Of a stretch of DNA of 35,997 bases, positions 7,313 to 15,026 are shown piece after piece. Source of the DNA: Candidatus Bathycorpusculum sp. Lineage in GTDB: Archaea > Thermoproteota > Bathyarchaeia > Bathyarchaeales > Bathycorpusculaceae. Made by a program: the position numbers and the translations under genes. The stretch is taken from assembly GCA_009781395.1 (NCBI GenBank), contig WQYG01000008.1:1-35997 (forward strand), written 5' to 3'. Each line of letters starts with the position of its first letter. Position 1 is the stretch's first letter. The notes below the pieces were generated by a model. It had not been told where the DNA came from, made no database searches, and worked only from the letters and a program-made list of their open reading frames with translations.

Positions 7313-10102
7313 TTAATGTGTGTTAGACTGTTTTTTGCTGAGGATTTTTGTTACAAATACATTTTTTAATTGACCAAAGAGTTTTGTTAATTGACCAAAG
7401 AGTTTTGTTACAAAGGTACCTGCTGTTTGGCGGTGTTTTACGATGAAGGGTATGTTGTCAAAGAGTCTAAAGATTTCACACATTATCGTAGGCACTATGG
7501 ATAAACCTATTACAATTAACCAGTGGATACCGCCTATAGAAGAGAGGCCAAAGACGTGGTTAAACGGTGTTATGACCAACGCGGCGAGCACAAAGAGCAT
7601 AAGAACTGCACATCCGACTAGGGGTTTATTGTTTTTGATGGGAGTTTTAAAGATGGATTTTGTGCTGCGTACGTTGAAGACGTGAATTATGGAGGTCCAG
7701 CTTGTAATTAGAAAAGCCATCGTCCGCCCTATACCTACTGAGGGGGTAACTGTTCCAGATACTGTAGAGAAAGCACCTATATAGAAACCTATTAAAACTA
7801 CAATTGAACAGAAAATGGTCTGTTGAATAATTAAACGGAACAAGTAGCCGTTGAAAAAGCTTTCATTACGTTTTATTGGCGCGTTATCCATAACTTTTGG
7901 ATCAAATTCTTCACGAGAAAGATTTATACCCGGAATACCATCGCCTAGCAAGTTAATTAGCAATAGCATAACAGGTGTTAATATGATGCCCCAACCAGCC
8001 ATTTGGGCAAATAGCATAATGATAATCTCGCTGAAATTACAGACTATTAAGAAGGCAATTGTTTTTTTGATGCTTTCATAAACACATCTGCCCTCACCTA
8101 CGGCTTCAACAATAGTTGCAAAGTTGTCATCAACTAGAACCATGTCAGATGCGCTCTTGGCTACTTCGGTGCCAGATTTGCCCATGGCAATGCCGATGTC
8201 AGCTACTTTAAGGGCGGGAGCATCGTTTACACCATCCCCCGTCATAGCGACAACTTCTCCATTGGTCTGCCAAGCTTTTACAATACGAAGCTTATCTTCA
8301 GGAGATACTCTAGCGTAAACTGAAAAGTTTCTAACAGTGTCATTTAGCTCTACATCAGATATTTCTGCAAGATGAGCCCCCGTCATAACCTGTTGACCTT
8401 CTTCTAAAATACCCAAGTCTTTTGCAATAGCAGTTGCAGTTGCAGCGTGATCGCCTGTAATCATTACGGTACGAACACCAGCATGTTTTGCCTTTTCTAT
8501 GGCATCTGCTACTTCAGGACGAGGCGGATCAATTAGACCAACAAGACCATACAGTTTAAGATCATACTCTACTTCAGCTAAATTACTGTTATCAGGTCGC
8601 TCGTCAATATGTTTACCAGCCAAAGCGATGACACGTAATGCTTTTTCAGCAAGCTCATCATGAACACGTTGCGCTGTTTCCAAATCAGAAACATACTCAG
8701 GAGAAATATGTAACCGATCAAGTGCACCTTTAGTTAATACTATATAACCACTGTCTTTGTCTTTTAAGACAACGGTCATCTTTTTCCGTTCAGAAGAAAA
8801 CGGAATTTCTGCCACTCGCGGATATTCATGTATAGCTTTATCTACAGTGTAACCTTTTTCATTCAAAAGCCTAAGTATACCAATTTCTGTGGCATTACCC
8901 ATATACACCTTATTTCCATGCTCATCAATCTCAAAGGCAGCATTACCAGCCATAGCCAATTGTTTAAGAAACAGATTTTGATTTTCAGAAAACTCTACAT
9001 CATCAGCAAAAGGTTCTTCGCCACAAACCCAAAGACGCTTAACGGTCATACGATTTTGAGTAAGAGTACCAGTCTTATCTGAACAAATTACAGAAGTATT
9101 ACCCAAAGTTTCCACCGCAGGAAGCTTTCGAACAAGGGCATGCTTCTTTACCATCCGCTGCACACCATTTATCATAGTTAAGGTAACAATTAATGCAAGA
9201 GTTTCAGGAACCGCCGCCACCGCCAAAGCAATAGCAACTAGAAGCATATCACCAAACTCAGCACCACCACTCAAACCCATAGCCATAATAATAAAAGCAG
9301 AAATAAGAGCTATACCACAAATAGTTTTACCAAGCTGATCAAGACGCAACTGAAGAGGAGTTTTTGAAGATTTACTACCACGCAGAAAACCAGCAATACG
9401 CCCCATCTGAGTATTCATACCAGTAGTAGTAACTACGGCCGTACCACGACCCGCCGTAACAACACACCCAGTAAAAATCATATTATCCTGATCGCCTATA
9501 GGCATATTCCCAGAAAGCGTAAGAGAAGCATCTTTTTCTGCAGGTTCACTTTCACCCGTCAAAGCAGACTCATCAGAGAAAAAGCCCGTTGTTTCAAGCA
9601 ACCTAGCATCAGCAGGAACAATGTTACCCGTCTCTAGAAGAACTATATCCCCAGGAACTATCTCAGAAGTATCTATATTCTGCTTAACACCTCCACGCAA
9701 AACAACACAAATAGGAGAATTCAACTTTGCCAAAGCCTCAAGCGCCTTCTCAGCCTTACCCTCCTGAGTAAGCGCCAAAATAATATTCATAACAACTACA
9801 GCCAAAATAACAAAAGACTCAATCAACCCATCACCCTCATGAAGAAATGCTAACAAAAAAGAAAGCCCTACAGCAACCAACAAAACCATAACAGAAACAT
9901 CCCTAAGCTGATTAAGAATTTTTTGAAGCAAACCAGCTTTTTTGGGAGGATTCAGTATATTTTTTCCTTCACTCTCTTGACGCCTGACAACTTGCTCTTG
10001 AGATAAGCCAACATTAGGTTTTACATCCAACTTTTCCAATACAGATTGGGCATCCAATTCGTACCAGTTAATGTCACCTTGCTTTTCCTTTTCCATAGCC
10101 AT
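7313..10102 (-). CDS. Calcium-type (P2A) cation-transporting P-type ATPase
   Basis: A 929-residue integral membrane ATPase that would export Ca2+ or a similar cation. In order: N-terminal cation-ATPase domain (about 10-75), M1-M2, actuator domain with LTGESEPAEK, M3-M4 with VAAVPETLALIV, phosphorylation site CSDKTGTLT (Asp near 343), nucleotide domain with KGALDRL, hinge MTGDGVNDAPAL, and M5-M10. Compared with SERCA, the ion-site residues Glu309 (PE in M4), Asn768 and Glu771 (NFSE in M5), Asn796 and Asp800 (INLLGDG) are kept, but Thr799 is Gly. The sequence GTTGAG lies directly before the ATG; a second ATG two codons later is possible. The C-terminal tail carries a perfect seven-residue duplication (TKLFGQL twice). 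The gene converges on the TrpD-like gene. Confidence 0.93.
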   Translation of the reverse strand: MAMEKEKQGDINWYELDAQSVLEKLDVKPNVGLSQEQVVRRQESEGKNILNPPKKAGLLQKILNQLRDVSVMVLLVAVGLSFLLAFLHEGDGLIESFVILAVVVMNIILALTQEGKAEKALEALAKLNSPICVVLRGGVKQNIDTSEIVPGDIVLLETGNIVPADARLLETTGFFSDESALTGESEPAEKDASLTLSGNMPIGDQDNMIFTGCVVTAGRGTAVVTTTGMNTQMGRIAGFLRGSKSSKTPLQLRLDQLGKTICGIALISAFIIMAMGLSGGAEFGDMLLVAIALAVAAVPETLALIVTLTMINGVQRMVKKHALVRKLPAVETLGNTSVICSDKTGTLTQNRMTVKRLWVCGEEPFADDVEFSENQNLFLKQLAMAGNAAFEIDEHGNKVYMGNATEIGILRLLNEKGYTVDKAIHEYPRVAEIPFSSERKKMTVVLKDKDSGYIVLTKGALDRLHISPEYVSDLETAQRVHDELAEKALRVIALAGKHIDERPDNSNLAEVEYDLKLYGLVGLIDPPRPEVADAIEKAKHAGVRTVMITGDHAATATAIAKDLGILEEGQQVMTGAHLAEISDVELNDTVRNFSVYARVSPEDKLRIVKAWQTNGEVVAMTGDGVNDAPALKVADIGIAMGKSGTEVAKSASDMVLVDDNFATIVEAVGEGRCVYESIKKTIAFLIVCNFSEIIIMLFAQMAGWGIILTPVMLLLINLLGDGIPGINLSREEFDPKVMDNAPIKRNESFFNGYLFRLIIQQTIFCSIVVLIGFYIGAFSTVSGTVTPSVGIGRTMAFLITSWTSIIHVFNVRSTKSIFKTPIKNNKPLVGCAVLMLFVLAALVITPFNHVFGLSSIGGIHWLIVIGLSIVPTIMCEIFRLFDNIPFIVKHRQTAGTFVTKLFGQLTKLFGQLKNVFVTKILSKKQSNTH
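7368..7409 (-). repeat. Perfect 21-bp tandem duplication in the ATPase C-terminal tail
   Basis: The plus-strand unit AATTGACCAAAGAGTTTTGTT occurs twice in a row and encodes TKLFGQL twice near the C-terminus of the P-type ATPase. The copies are identical, so the duplication is recent and in frame. It lies after the last membrane helix in a basic cytosolic tail. Confidence 0.9.
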
Positions 10103-10488
10103 CTCAACTTCAATATTTACATAATGATGCAGCTAAGCACACGCAAAACAGCACCACCTTCTATAAACTGTCCTATATATCAGCTTTCGCCAACTACACC
10201 AAGTATTTCCATAAACCCACCACAAAACCCCAACACCAAAAAAGAAACAGAACTACCAAATTAATAAACAAGAAATAGAAAAAGCAAGTGAGAAATTAAT
10301 TATGAAAATGATTTGCCCTATCGGCGATATAAAAGGAAGATTACAACAAAGAGGAAACAGCAGACGAACACAACAGTATATGGGACGTAAAGAAGGAAAG
10401 CGTATCTATTCTCGTCACAAAATGGACTTACTTGGACATACACCAATGGACGTAAAAACCCTCAAATTGAACTTTAAAAATGGAAGAG
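10103..10488. other. Gap between ATPase and tRNA-Arg; candidate ATPase promoter
   Basis: On the minus strand TGATATATAGGA (10171-10182) and TTTATAG just downstream are TATA candidates for the ATPase, which would then have a leader of roughly 40-50 bases. The plus strand has an open frame from 10302, but it runs into the antisense of the tRNA gene and I do not accept it. A short run of Ts on the minus strand (A-run at 10476-10480 on the plus strand) follows the tRNA 3' end and probably terminates it. I see no other gene. Confidence 0.4.
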
Positions 10489-10596
10489 TGGCGGACGAGG
10501 AGGGATTTGAACCCTCGACCCCCAACTTAGGAGGCTGGTGCTCTATCCGTGATTGTTGATGGTTACAGCAATCAATCCGTACTGAGCTACTCGCCC
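10489..10596 (-). tRNA. tRNA-Arg (anticodon CCU) with a D-loop intron and encoded CCA
   Basis: Read on the minus strand from 10596: acceptor GGGCGAG pairs with CTCGTCC (one G-U), then TA, D-stem GCTC/GAGC, anticodon stem CCAGC/GTTGG with loop CTCCTAA (anticodon CCT), variable loop GGGTC, T-arm GAGGG-TTCAAAT-CCCTC, discriminator G and an encoded CCA at 10491-10489. All arms fold only if about 30 extra bases in the D-loop are removed; the mature tRNA is then 78 nt including CCA. It would read AGG codons. A TTATAAC sequence at 10632-10638 upstream may be its TATA box, and a T-run follows the gene. Confidence 0.9.
10545..10580 (-). other. 30-nt non-canonical tRNA intron in the D-loop
   Basis: The hexamer ACGGAT occurs at 10580-10575 and again at 10550-10545 (minus strand), exactly 30 bases apart. 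Removing one 30-base register leaves a normal D-loop AGTACGGATA containing the conserved GG. The repeat makes the exact cut ambiguous within this interval. The insert can fold: GATTG pairs with CAATC and the following TTG with CAA, one A bulging. Archaeal tRNA introns outside position 37/38 are known, cut by the splicing endonuclease at relaxed bulge-helix motifs. I could not fit a strict 3-4-3 bulge-helix-bulge by eye. Confidence 0.75.
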
Positions 10597-10826
10597 ATTT
10601 TTTATGATCAACACCAGTAGAGGCATTGGGTGTTATAACTTTAACGTTTAACTTGGAGAACAGTATAACTTGGATTTGTCTAACAGATTTTGCAGGAGGT
10701 TTGTTGAGCATGTTATTTGACCACCGTGAATATGTAGTAGTGTAAAATTGTGCAATTTATTTGTTGAAGCGTAAGACAAAAATAGTGTTACGCCTATTGA
10801 AGCGTGTATTTTTCATTGGTGAGTTT

Positions 10827-11354
10827 ATGCTTAAAGATTTCAATTTGATAGCGACCACGGTTCGAGGTAATGAGCGTGCTATGATTAACGAGATTTTGTT
10901 TTTGTTAAAAGATCATCTGGGTGATCAAGAAGCAGCTGCGGTTAAGACGGGTGTACGGGGGATCGTTGTTGCTAGGACAAGTTTGAATCCTTATGTGGTT
11001 GTGGAGAAACTTTATGGTTTGCTTAGTGAGCGCCCGTATGAGTTTCGGTTTGCGTTGCGCATTATTCCAATTGAGTGTGTTGTACCAACTGATTTAGAGT
11101 TGATAAAGCAGGCGTGTTTGAAACTTGCATTGCGCATTGGAGAGGGGGAAACTTATCGAATTACTGTTGAGAAACGGTATACTATGCTTCATTCAATGGA
11201 CATTATTTCTGCGGTTGCTGCTGAGGTGGAGCGTAAAGCAGATATGGAAAGCCCAGATAAAATTTTGCTTATTGAAATTATGGGTGCTGTGACAGGGATT
11301 TCGTTGATTAAGCCCAGAGAGATTATATCTGTTATGAAGGAGAAAATGATTTAA
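10827..11354 (+). CDS. THUMP-domain protein, TAN1-like (tRNA modification)
   Basis: A 175-residue protein from the start chosen here. The sequence follows archaeal TAN1-like THUMP proteins: an N-terminal domain (LIATTVRGNERAMINEI) and a THUMP domain in the second half (ELIKQACLKLALRIGEGETYRITVEKR, then the DIISAVAAEVERKADMESPDKILLIEIMG strand-helix pattern, described here by segments). In eukaryotes Tan1 acts with an acetyltransferase to form N4-acetylcytidine at position 12 of tRNA-Ser and tRNA-Leu; the archaeal protein is presumed to bind tRNA similarly. The frame is open from 10761, but GGTGA at 10818-10822 sits properly before the ATG at 10827. It lies beside a tRNA gene and converges on the Cgi121-like gene, overlapping it by four bases. 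Confidence 0.75.
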   Translation: MLKDFNLIATTVRGNERAMINEILFLLKDHLGDQEAAAVKTGVRGIVVARTSLNPYVVVEKLYGLLSERPYEFRFALRIIPIECVVPTDLELIKQACLKLALRIGEGETYRITVEKRYTMLHSMDIISAVAAEVERKADMESPDKILLIEIMGAVTGISLIKPREIISVMKEKMI

Positions 11355-11923
11355 AATTTTGTAGCTAATAACGCTATTTTTTCAGTCATCAAGTTTACAA
11401 GAGCTAAGTCAGTTGTTTCTCTGTTTTTAATAGTTGCTTGGATCATTGAGGGGGTTATGTTGAAGGTTTGTTGGATTTGGCTAGTTTTGTTTGGCGTTAA
11501 ATCCAACACTGCATCGCAAGGGTCTGTTTGTAAACTTTGAGATATATCGTTGAGGGTGGCTGTAATCTGGTGTTTGTTTTCGCTAATTATCGTTATTGCC
11601 ATCTCGGTCATGTCAGGTTTTAGGCCGATTGTTTGTATTGCTTTCTGTATTTGATGTTGTGTGGAGGCATATAGCAGGGTTTCCATTGCTAAACTTTTTG
11701 AAAGGTTTGTGTGGTTTTTAAAGGCATAGAGAGCATGTAGAGTTGCAAAGTATAGATGTTTGGGGGTTGCAATTAGGTTGGAGTTGAAGAATTGGATCCA
11801 GATATGTTGTTGCTTGTTTTTTCGGTTGTCTTTGAGGTAGGCGGTTGCCTGTTCGGCGCAGATTTTTTTGAAGCCAGTGATTTCGGCGTAAAAATTAAAT
11901 TCTTTGAAAAAATGTAGAGTCAA
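11351..11923 (-). CDS. Cgi121-like KEOPS complex subunit
   Basis: A 190-residue protein. The central region (ATPKHLYFATLHALYAFKN, then TNLSKSLAMETLLYAS and HQIQKAIQTIGL) matches the pattern of Cgi121/TPRKB: a conserved helix, a run of small and aliphatic residues before the QI..AI..GL signature. Cgi121 is the KEOPS subunit that binds the tRNA CCA end and Bud32; KEOPS makes t6A at position 37 of ANN-decoding tRNAs. Residues after about 125 are less conserved. Its ATG overlaps the stop of the upstream phosphoribosyltransferase gene by four bases, so the two are translationally coupled. Identification rests on motif pattern only; other KEOPS genes are not in the window. Confidence 0.7.
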   Translation of the reverse strand: MTLHFFKEFNFYAEITGFKKICAEQATAYLKDNRKNKQQHIWIQFFNSNLIATPKHLYFATLHALYAFKNHTNLSKSLAMETLLYASTQHQIQKAIQTIGLKPDMTEMAITIISENKHQITATLNDISQSLQTDPCDAVLDLTPNKTSQIQQTFNITPSMIQATIKNRETTDLALVNLMTEKIALLATKF

Positions 11924-12537
11924 AGTTGTGGCTCCTGTATTGTTTTTAGAATTTGCGCTAAAAGTTGTTTAGGTACGCCTGCTTTTATTAGTTTGGTAAA
12001 TTCATTATTTGCTGTTTGGGCATCTTTATGTTTTTGGAGGATGTGTTGTAGTGTTTCTTTGATTTCCCATGGGAAGACTATCCAGCTGTTGGCGGTTTTT
12101 TCGGCATAGTCTGGGGGGGTTTGAGTTGTTGTTTTTGTGTATAGGGTGGCGGTTTTTGTTTCTGTAGCTCCTTTTTGGGTGAGGTGTTGTTTTGCGAGTT
12201 TTAGGCTTTGTCCTGAGTCGGAGATGTCATCGACTAGGAGGATTTTTTTGTTGGCTATGGGGATAGTTAGGGGTTGTTTGAGTGTGGGGTGTTTGTTTGG
12301 TTGGGCGATGTTGGTGTAGTATTTGATTTCGATGGTGCTTGTTGTTATTATTGTTGTTTGGGGGTTTTTAAGTGCGAGGAGGTCTGTTAGAATACGTGCG
12401 GGGATAGTGCCGCCTTGGGCTATGGCAATTATGATGTCGGGTTGGAAGGGGGTTTTGTGGATTTTTTGGGCTTGGTTTAGCAGCATTTTATGGATTTGGT
12501 TCCATGTTGGTGCTTCGTATTGAATAGGATTTGCCAA
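11920..12537 (-). CDS. Purine-type (Gpt/Hpt-like) phosphoribosyltransferase
   Basis: A 205-residue type I phosphoribosyltransferase that would join a purine base or related substrate to PRPP in the cytosol. The PRPP loop ILLVDDISDSGQSL lies near residue 95-110, IAIAQGGTIPARIL near 38-52 forms the pyrophosphate-binding loop, and the W-x-V-F-P-W-E motif near 150 is characteristic of archaeal and bacterial Gpt-like salvage enzymes. The base specificity (guanine, hypoxanthine or xanthine) cannot be read safely. Residues beyond about 165 are an extra helical tail. It is the first gene of a two-gene unit with the Cgi121-like gene. The sense strand is strongly A+C-rich throughout, as in its partner. 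Confidence 0.8.
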   Translation of the reverse strand: MANPIQYEAPTWNQIHKMLLNQAQKIHKTPFQPDIIIAIAQGGTIPARILTDLLALKNPQTTIITTSTIEIKYYTNIAQPNKHPTLKQPLTIPIANKKILLVDDISDSGQSLKLAKQHLTQKGATETKTATLYTKTTTQTPPDYAEKTANSWIVFPWEIKETLQHILQKHKDAQTANNEFTKLIKAGVPKQLLAQILKTIQEPQL

Positions 12538-13014
12538 GGGTTTGCCTCATAGGAGATAGTCTTGCTTGTTATAAAAATACTGTGTTGGTATGTTTGTTAA
12601 GTGTAGAGTTATTGTTGGAATATAAGAGAGGGCTTGATTATACTGCTAATGTGACCAGTTTAATCTGTCATAAAATAGAAAATAAGCGTAAGGGTTTGTT
12701 TTTTGGGTTTTATTTGTTTTATTTTTTTCTTTTGTTTATGAAAAAAAAAGTTTTTATGAGACGTTTATGGAAGTGTATTTGTTAGTTTTTATTGATTTTG
12801 GGGAGGTGTGAAGGTTTAGTTTACGTGAACGTTTTTTTACTGTTTAAATATGATTTAGTATGACAGAAATATTGTTTATTAACATATAATACTACGATAG
12901 ATTTTTTACTGTACAAGACATCTACAGACATGTGTCATAAAGCGCAATACAGCATTTAAGGCAACTACAAGATATAATACAGTAGTTGAAATAAAAAGGC
13001 CTGGAAGGAAAGAC
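12538..13014. other. Divergent gap between the phosphoribosyltransferase and the regulator
   Basis: The left part (12538-12850) is G+T-rich on the plus strand with a long T-rich tract around 12696-12760. The minus strand has CTCTTATATTCC near 12618-12629, a TATA candidate for the phosphoribosyltransferase, though about 80 bases from its start. An 84-codon plus-strand frame over 12531-12785 has no family resemblance and a low-complexity T-rich composition, so I do not call it. The right part carries the regulator's promoter. No RNA gene is visible. Confidence 0.4.
12971..13009 (+). promoter_or_regulatory. TATA box and Shine-Dalgarno of the winged-helix gene
   Basis: GATATAATA at 12971-12979 is a TATA element, and GGAAGGA at 13003-13009 is a strong Shine-Dalgarno sequence five bases before the ATG at 13015. 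The expected transcription start near 13000 gives a very short leader holding just the ribosome site. This supports the annotated start. Confidence 0.55.
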
Positions 13015-13344
13015 ATGGGAAATATCGAAACCGAGGAAAAAACAAAACGCATCTTAAAAAACCCTAAACTTGCAGCAATTAAAACAGTTCTTGAAAAAGA
13101 TCACGCAATTGACTGCCTACTACTACTCTACATGGACAAAGGAAGATGGAAAGACGCCAAAGAATTCATAACAGAAAACAAACTCACCCTAAGCGATGGC
13201 ACATTTAGATCCAGAATGATTGAAATCGAAAACCTAGGCCTAGCCCAAAGCGGACGCATAGACCCACTAAAAAAATACTACCGAAAAACAGAACTAGGCG
13301 AAAAAGTCGCAGAACACCTACTCGAACTCTTCGACAACCTATAA
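13015..13344 (+). CDS. Small winged-helix DNA-binding regulator
   Basis: A 109-residue cytosolic protein. Residues about 30-105 have the helix pattern of a winged-helix domain: a first helix AIDCLLLLYMDKG, a helix-turn-helix around WKDAKEFITE and SDGTFRSRMIEIENLGLAQ, then a wing ending GRIDPLKKYYRKTELGEKV. The TxxGEKV ending is common in archaeal one-domain regulators of the MarR/HxlR/ArsR type. Residues 1-28 are a charged helix. It has no sensing domain or metal-binding cysteine cluster, so the signal is unknown. It lies 329 bases before the aminotransferase gene on the same strand. It may regulate itself or its neighbours, but no operator is visible. Confidence 0.7.
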   Translation: MGNIETEEKTKRILKNPKLAAIKTVLEKDHAIDCLLLLYMDKGRWKDAKEFITENKLTLSDGTFRSRMIEIENLGLAQSGRIDPLKKYYRKTELGEKVAEHLLELFDNL

Positions 13345-13673
13345 ACAAAAACACCCAACCCAAAAATTTTCACTACCCCAAAAACTCGGTTCACCCCTAT
13401 AACTACGGGACAAAAACCAATTTCTGCCCTTTTAAAAACTAAACACAAAACTCAAATCAAACCACCCAACCCACACTTATATACAAAAACTACAAAATAA
13501 CAGTTTAAACTTTAAATTCATGAAAAAAGTTGGCAAGGTTCTGTTAAAAACATTTTGCACACTCTAAACTGAAAAAATAACCAAGAACAAAATAACAAAA
13601 AAATAAAACTTGAGTTTCAAATAACATAAACCCTTATATTTTCAATAAGCTTCCTTGTTTTAGAGGAATTGAC
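13345..13673. other. A+C-rich gap with aminotransferase promoter
   Basis: The 329 bases are very AT-rich and strongly A+C-biased on the plus strand. CTTATATACAA near 13476 and TTATATTTT at 13634-13642 are TATA candidates; the second is correctly placed for the gene starting at 13674. GAGG at 13663-13666 is its Shine-Dalgarno sequence. No gene or hairpin stands out. Confidence 0.45.
13634..13666 (+). promoter_or_regulatory. TATA box and Shine-Dalgarno of the aminotransferase gene
   Basis: TTATATTTT at 13634-13642 is placed to give a transcription start near 13660-13665. GAGG (13663-13666) lies seven bases before the ATG at 13674 and supports that start. Confidence 0.5.
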
Positions 13674-14753
13674 ATGCATAAGAAACTTTTAATTCCAGGA
13701 CCAACAGAAGTTAGTAAAGAAATCCTACAAGAGCAAACCAACTACCTCATAGGACACAGAGAAAAAGAGTTTTCAACACTATACGGAGGAATTACGGACA
13801 AATTGACCAAATTCTTCCAGTTAACATCAGACATAAAACCAACTGTAACCACAGGCTCAGGTACACTGTGGTTTGACATCGTATCTAGAAGTGTAGTAAA
13901 ACAGAAAGCACTTGCATGCGTAAATGGGGCATTTTCAAAGAGAGCTGCACAAACACTTCAAGCATGTGGCAAAGAAACAGATATACTTGAAGTAGAAATG
14001 GGTAAAGCCATCAAACCAGACATGGTTGCAGAAAAACTTGAAAAGGGCAAATATGACACCGTGACAGTTTGTCACAATGAAACATCCACAGGTGTTCGCA
14101 GCCCCATTAAAGAAATTGCGCAAATGATACGCAAAGATTACCCAGAGGTCATATTAGCTGTTGATGCAGTGTCATCATTAGCAGGCGATAAACTGATTCC
14201 CTCAGAAATCGGCTGCGACATAATGTTTAGTTCCACACAAAAATGTTTTGCGCTACCACCAGGATTAGCAGTTGGGTTAGTCAGTGACCGAGCAATCGAG
14301 CGGACAAAAACCGTGCCAAATCGTGGCGGATATACAGATTTGGTTGAAATTTTTGAGTTTGAAAAGAAACAGCAAACACCGTCCACACCAAACATAAGCT
14401 TACTATACGCGTTAGATAAACGTATGGAACTTTTGCTTGCTGAAACCTATGACGGAGTCTATCAACGCCATCTGGACATGGCAAACTATACACAAGAATG
14501 GGCAAAGAAACACTTTGCAATGTTCCCTGAAGCAGGCTACGAATCAATCACCGTTAGCTGCATAAATAACACACAAAACAAAGACGTTAAAGCATTAAAC
14601 AAACAACTTGCAGAAAAAGGCTATCTGATTTCTGCAGGTTATGGCGCGTTGGCGGATAAAACCTTCCGCATAGGTCACATGGGCGAATGGAGACTTGAGG
14701 ACATAAAACAGGTCATCAACCTGATTGACGAAATCTGGCAAATAGGCAAGTAA
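13674..14753 (+). CDS. Class V aminotransferase (serine-pyruvate / alanine-glyoxylate type)
   Basis: A 359-residue PLP enzyme of the class V family, cytosolic. The N-terminal LLIPGPTEVSKEIL signature, TTGSGTLWFDIV for cofactor phosphate binding, NETSTGVRSPIKEI, AVDAVSSLAG (Asp that holds the pyridine ring) and SSTQKCFALPPGLA with the Schiff-base Lys190 are all present; FRIGHMGEW ends the protein as in serine-glyoxylate and alanine-glyoxylate aminotransferases. Length is normal for the family. It may transaminate phosphohydroxypyruvate, glyoxylate or pyruvate; the exact reaction is not readable. DUF1015 genes such as the one downstream often sit near serine-biosynthesis genes in other genomes, which favours a serine or glycine role. 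A structured element separates the two genes. Confidence 0.85.
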   Translation: MHKKLLIPGPTEVSKEILQEQTNYLIGHREKEFSTLYGGITDKLTKFFQLTSDIKPTVTTGSGTLWFDIVSRSVVKQKALACVNGAFSKRAAQTLQACGKETDILEVEMGKAIKPDMVAEKLEKGKYDTVTVCHNETSTGVRSPIKEIAQMIRKDYPEVILAVDAVSSLAGDKLIPSEIGCDIMFSSTQKCFALPPGLAVGLVSDRAIERTKTVPNRGGYTDLVEIFEFEKKQQTPSTPNISLLYALDKRMELLLAETYDGVYQRHLDMANYTQEWAKKHFAMFPEAGYESITVSCINNTQNKDVKALNKQLAEKGYLISAGYGALADKTFRIGHMGEWRLEDIKQVINLIDEIWQIGK

Positions 14754-14756
14754 AAA

Positions 14757-14843
14757 TCAGAGATGCTAAAATCTATAGGTGATAGTTGCTTTGGTGCAAG
14801 TAAAATTTGCACAAGGTTACAAGGGACTATTTTTAGCATTCTG
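14757..14843 (+). ncRNA. Predicted 87-nt structured RNA element (three-way junction)
   Basis: A closing stem of 15 pairs joins TCAGAGATGCTAAAAT (14757-14772) with ATTTTTAGCATTCTGA (14828-14843), with one bulged G. Inside are two perfect hairpins: CTAT-AGGTG-ATAG (14773-14785) and GTGCAA/TTGCAC (14794-14812). About 15 unpaired bases follow (AAGGTTACAAGGGAC). The fold lies four bases after the aminotransferase stop and about 180 before the DUF1015 gene. It has no T-run, so it is not a simple terminator. It may be a small RNA, a processing signal, a riboswitch-like leader or a short mobile palindrome. I matched no known RNA family. Confidence 0.4.
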
Positions 14844-15012
14844 ACTAACAATACGTGTTGCTGGGACGTTTTAATTGTCAGGCCAGCATCACACTATTGG
14901 AGGAGATTTTAGAAGAAGATAATTTGTTATTGTTCTTCATCGGTGTGTTCAAACTGAAGGGTCACAGTTAAAGGTTAGTGTGTATTAGCTACGCTATGTC
15001 TTAGAAATATTT

Positions 15013-15026
15013 GAGGGATTCCTTTG
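15013..15026 (+). promoter_or_regulatory. Shine-Dalgarno that decides the TTG start of the DUF1015 gene
   Basis: GAGGG at 15013-15017 lies six bases before a TTG at 15024-15026. No ATG is available near the conserved N-terminus (VRPFRA), and a GTG three codons later would be too far from this site. I therefore take TTG as the start. Confidence 0.6.

Noticed and set aside
10302-10559. Plus-strand 85-codon ORF ending in a GFEPSTPNLGG peptide
   Set aside because: The end is the well-known false peptide produced by reading a tRNA gene antisense. It overlaps the tRNA-Arg, and the first part has no recognisable features.
12531-12785. 84-codon plus-strand frame with a Phe/Leu-rich segment
   Set aside because: It overlaps the 5' end of the phosphoribosyltransferase gene, lies in a T-rich tract that makes hydrophobic peptides by chance, and resembles no family.
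14757-14850. C/D-box or H/ACA guide RNA
   Set aside because: A CTGA near 14840 and a GTGATAG were seen, but no proper C box, D' or C' box, and no H/ACA pocket with correctly spaced ACA. I keep only the general structured-RNA call.
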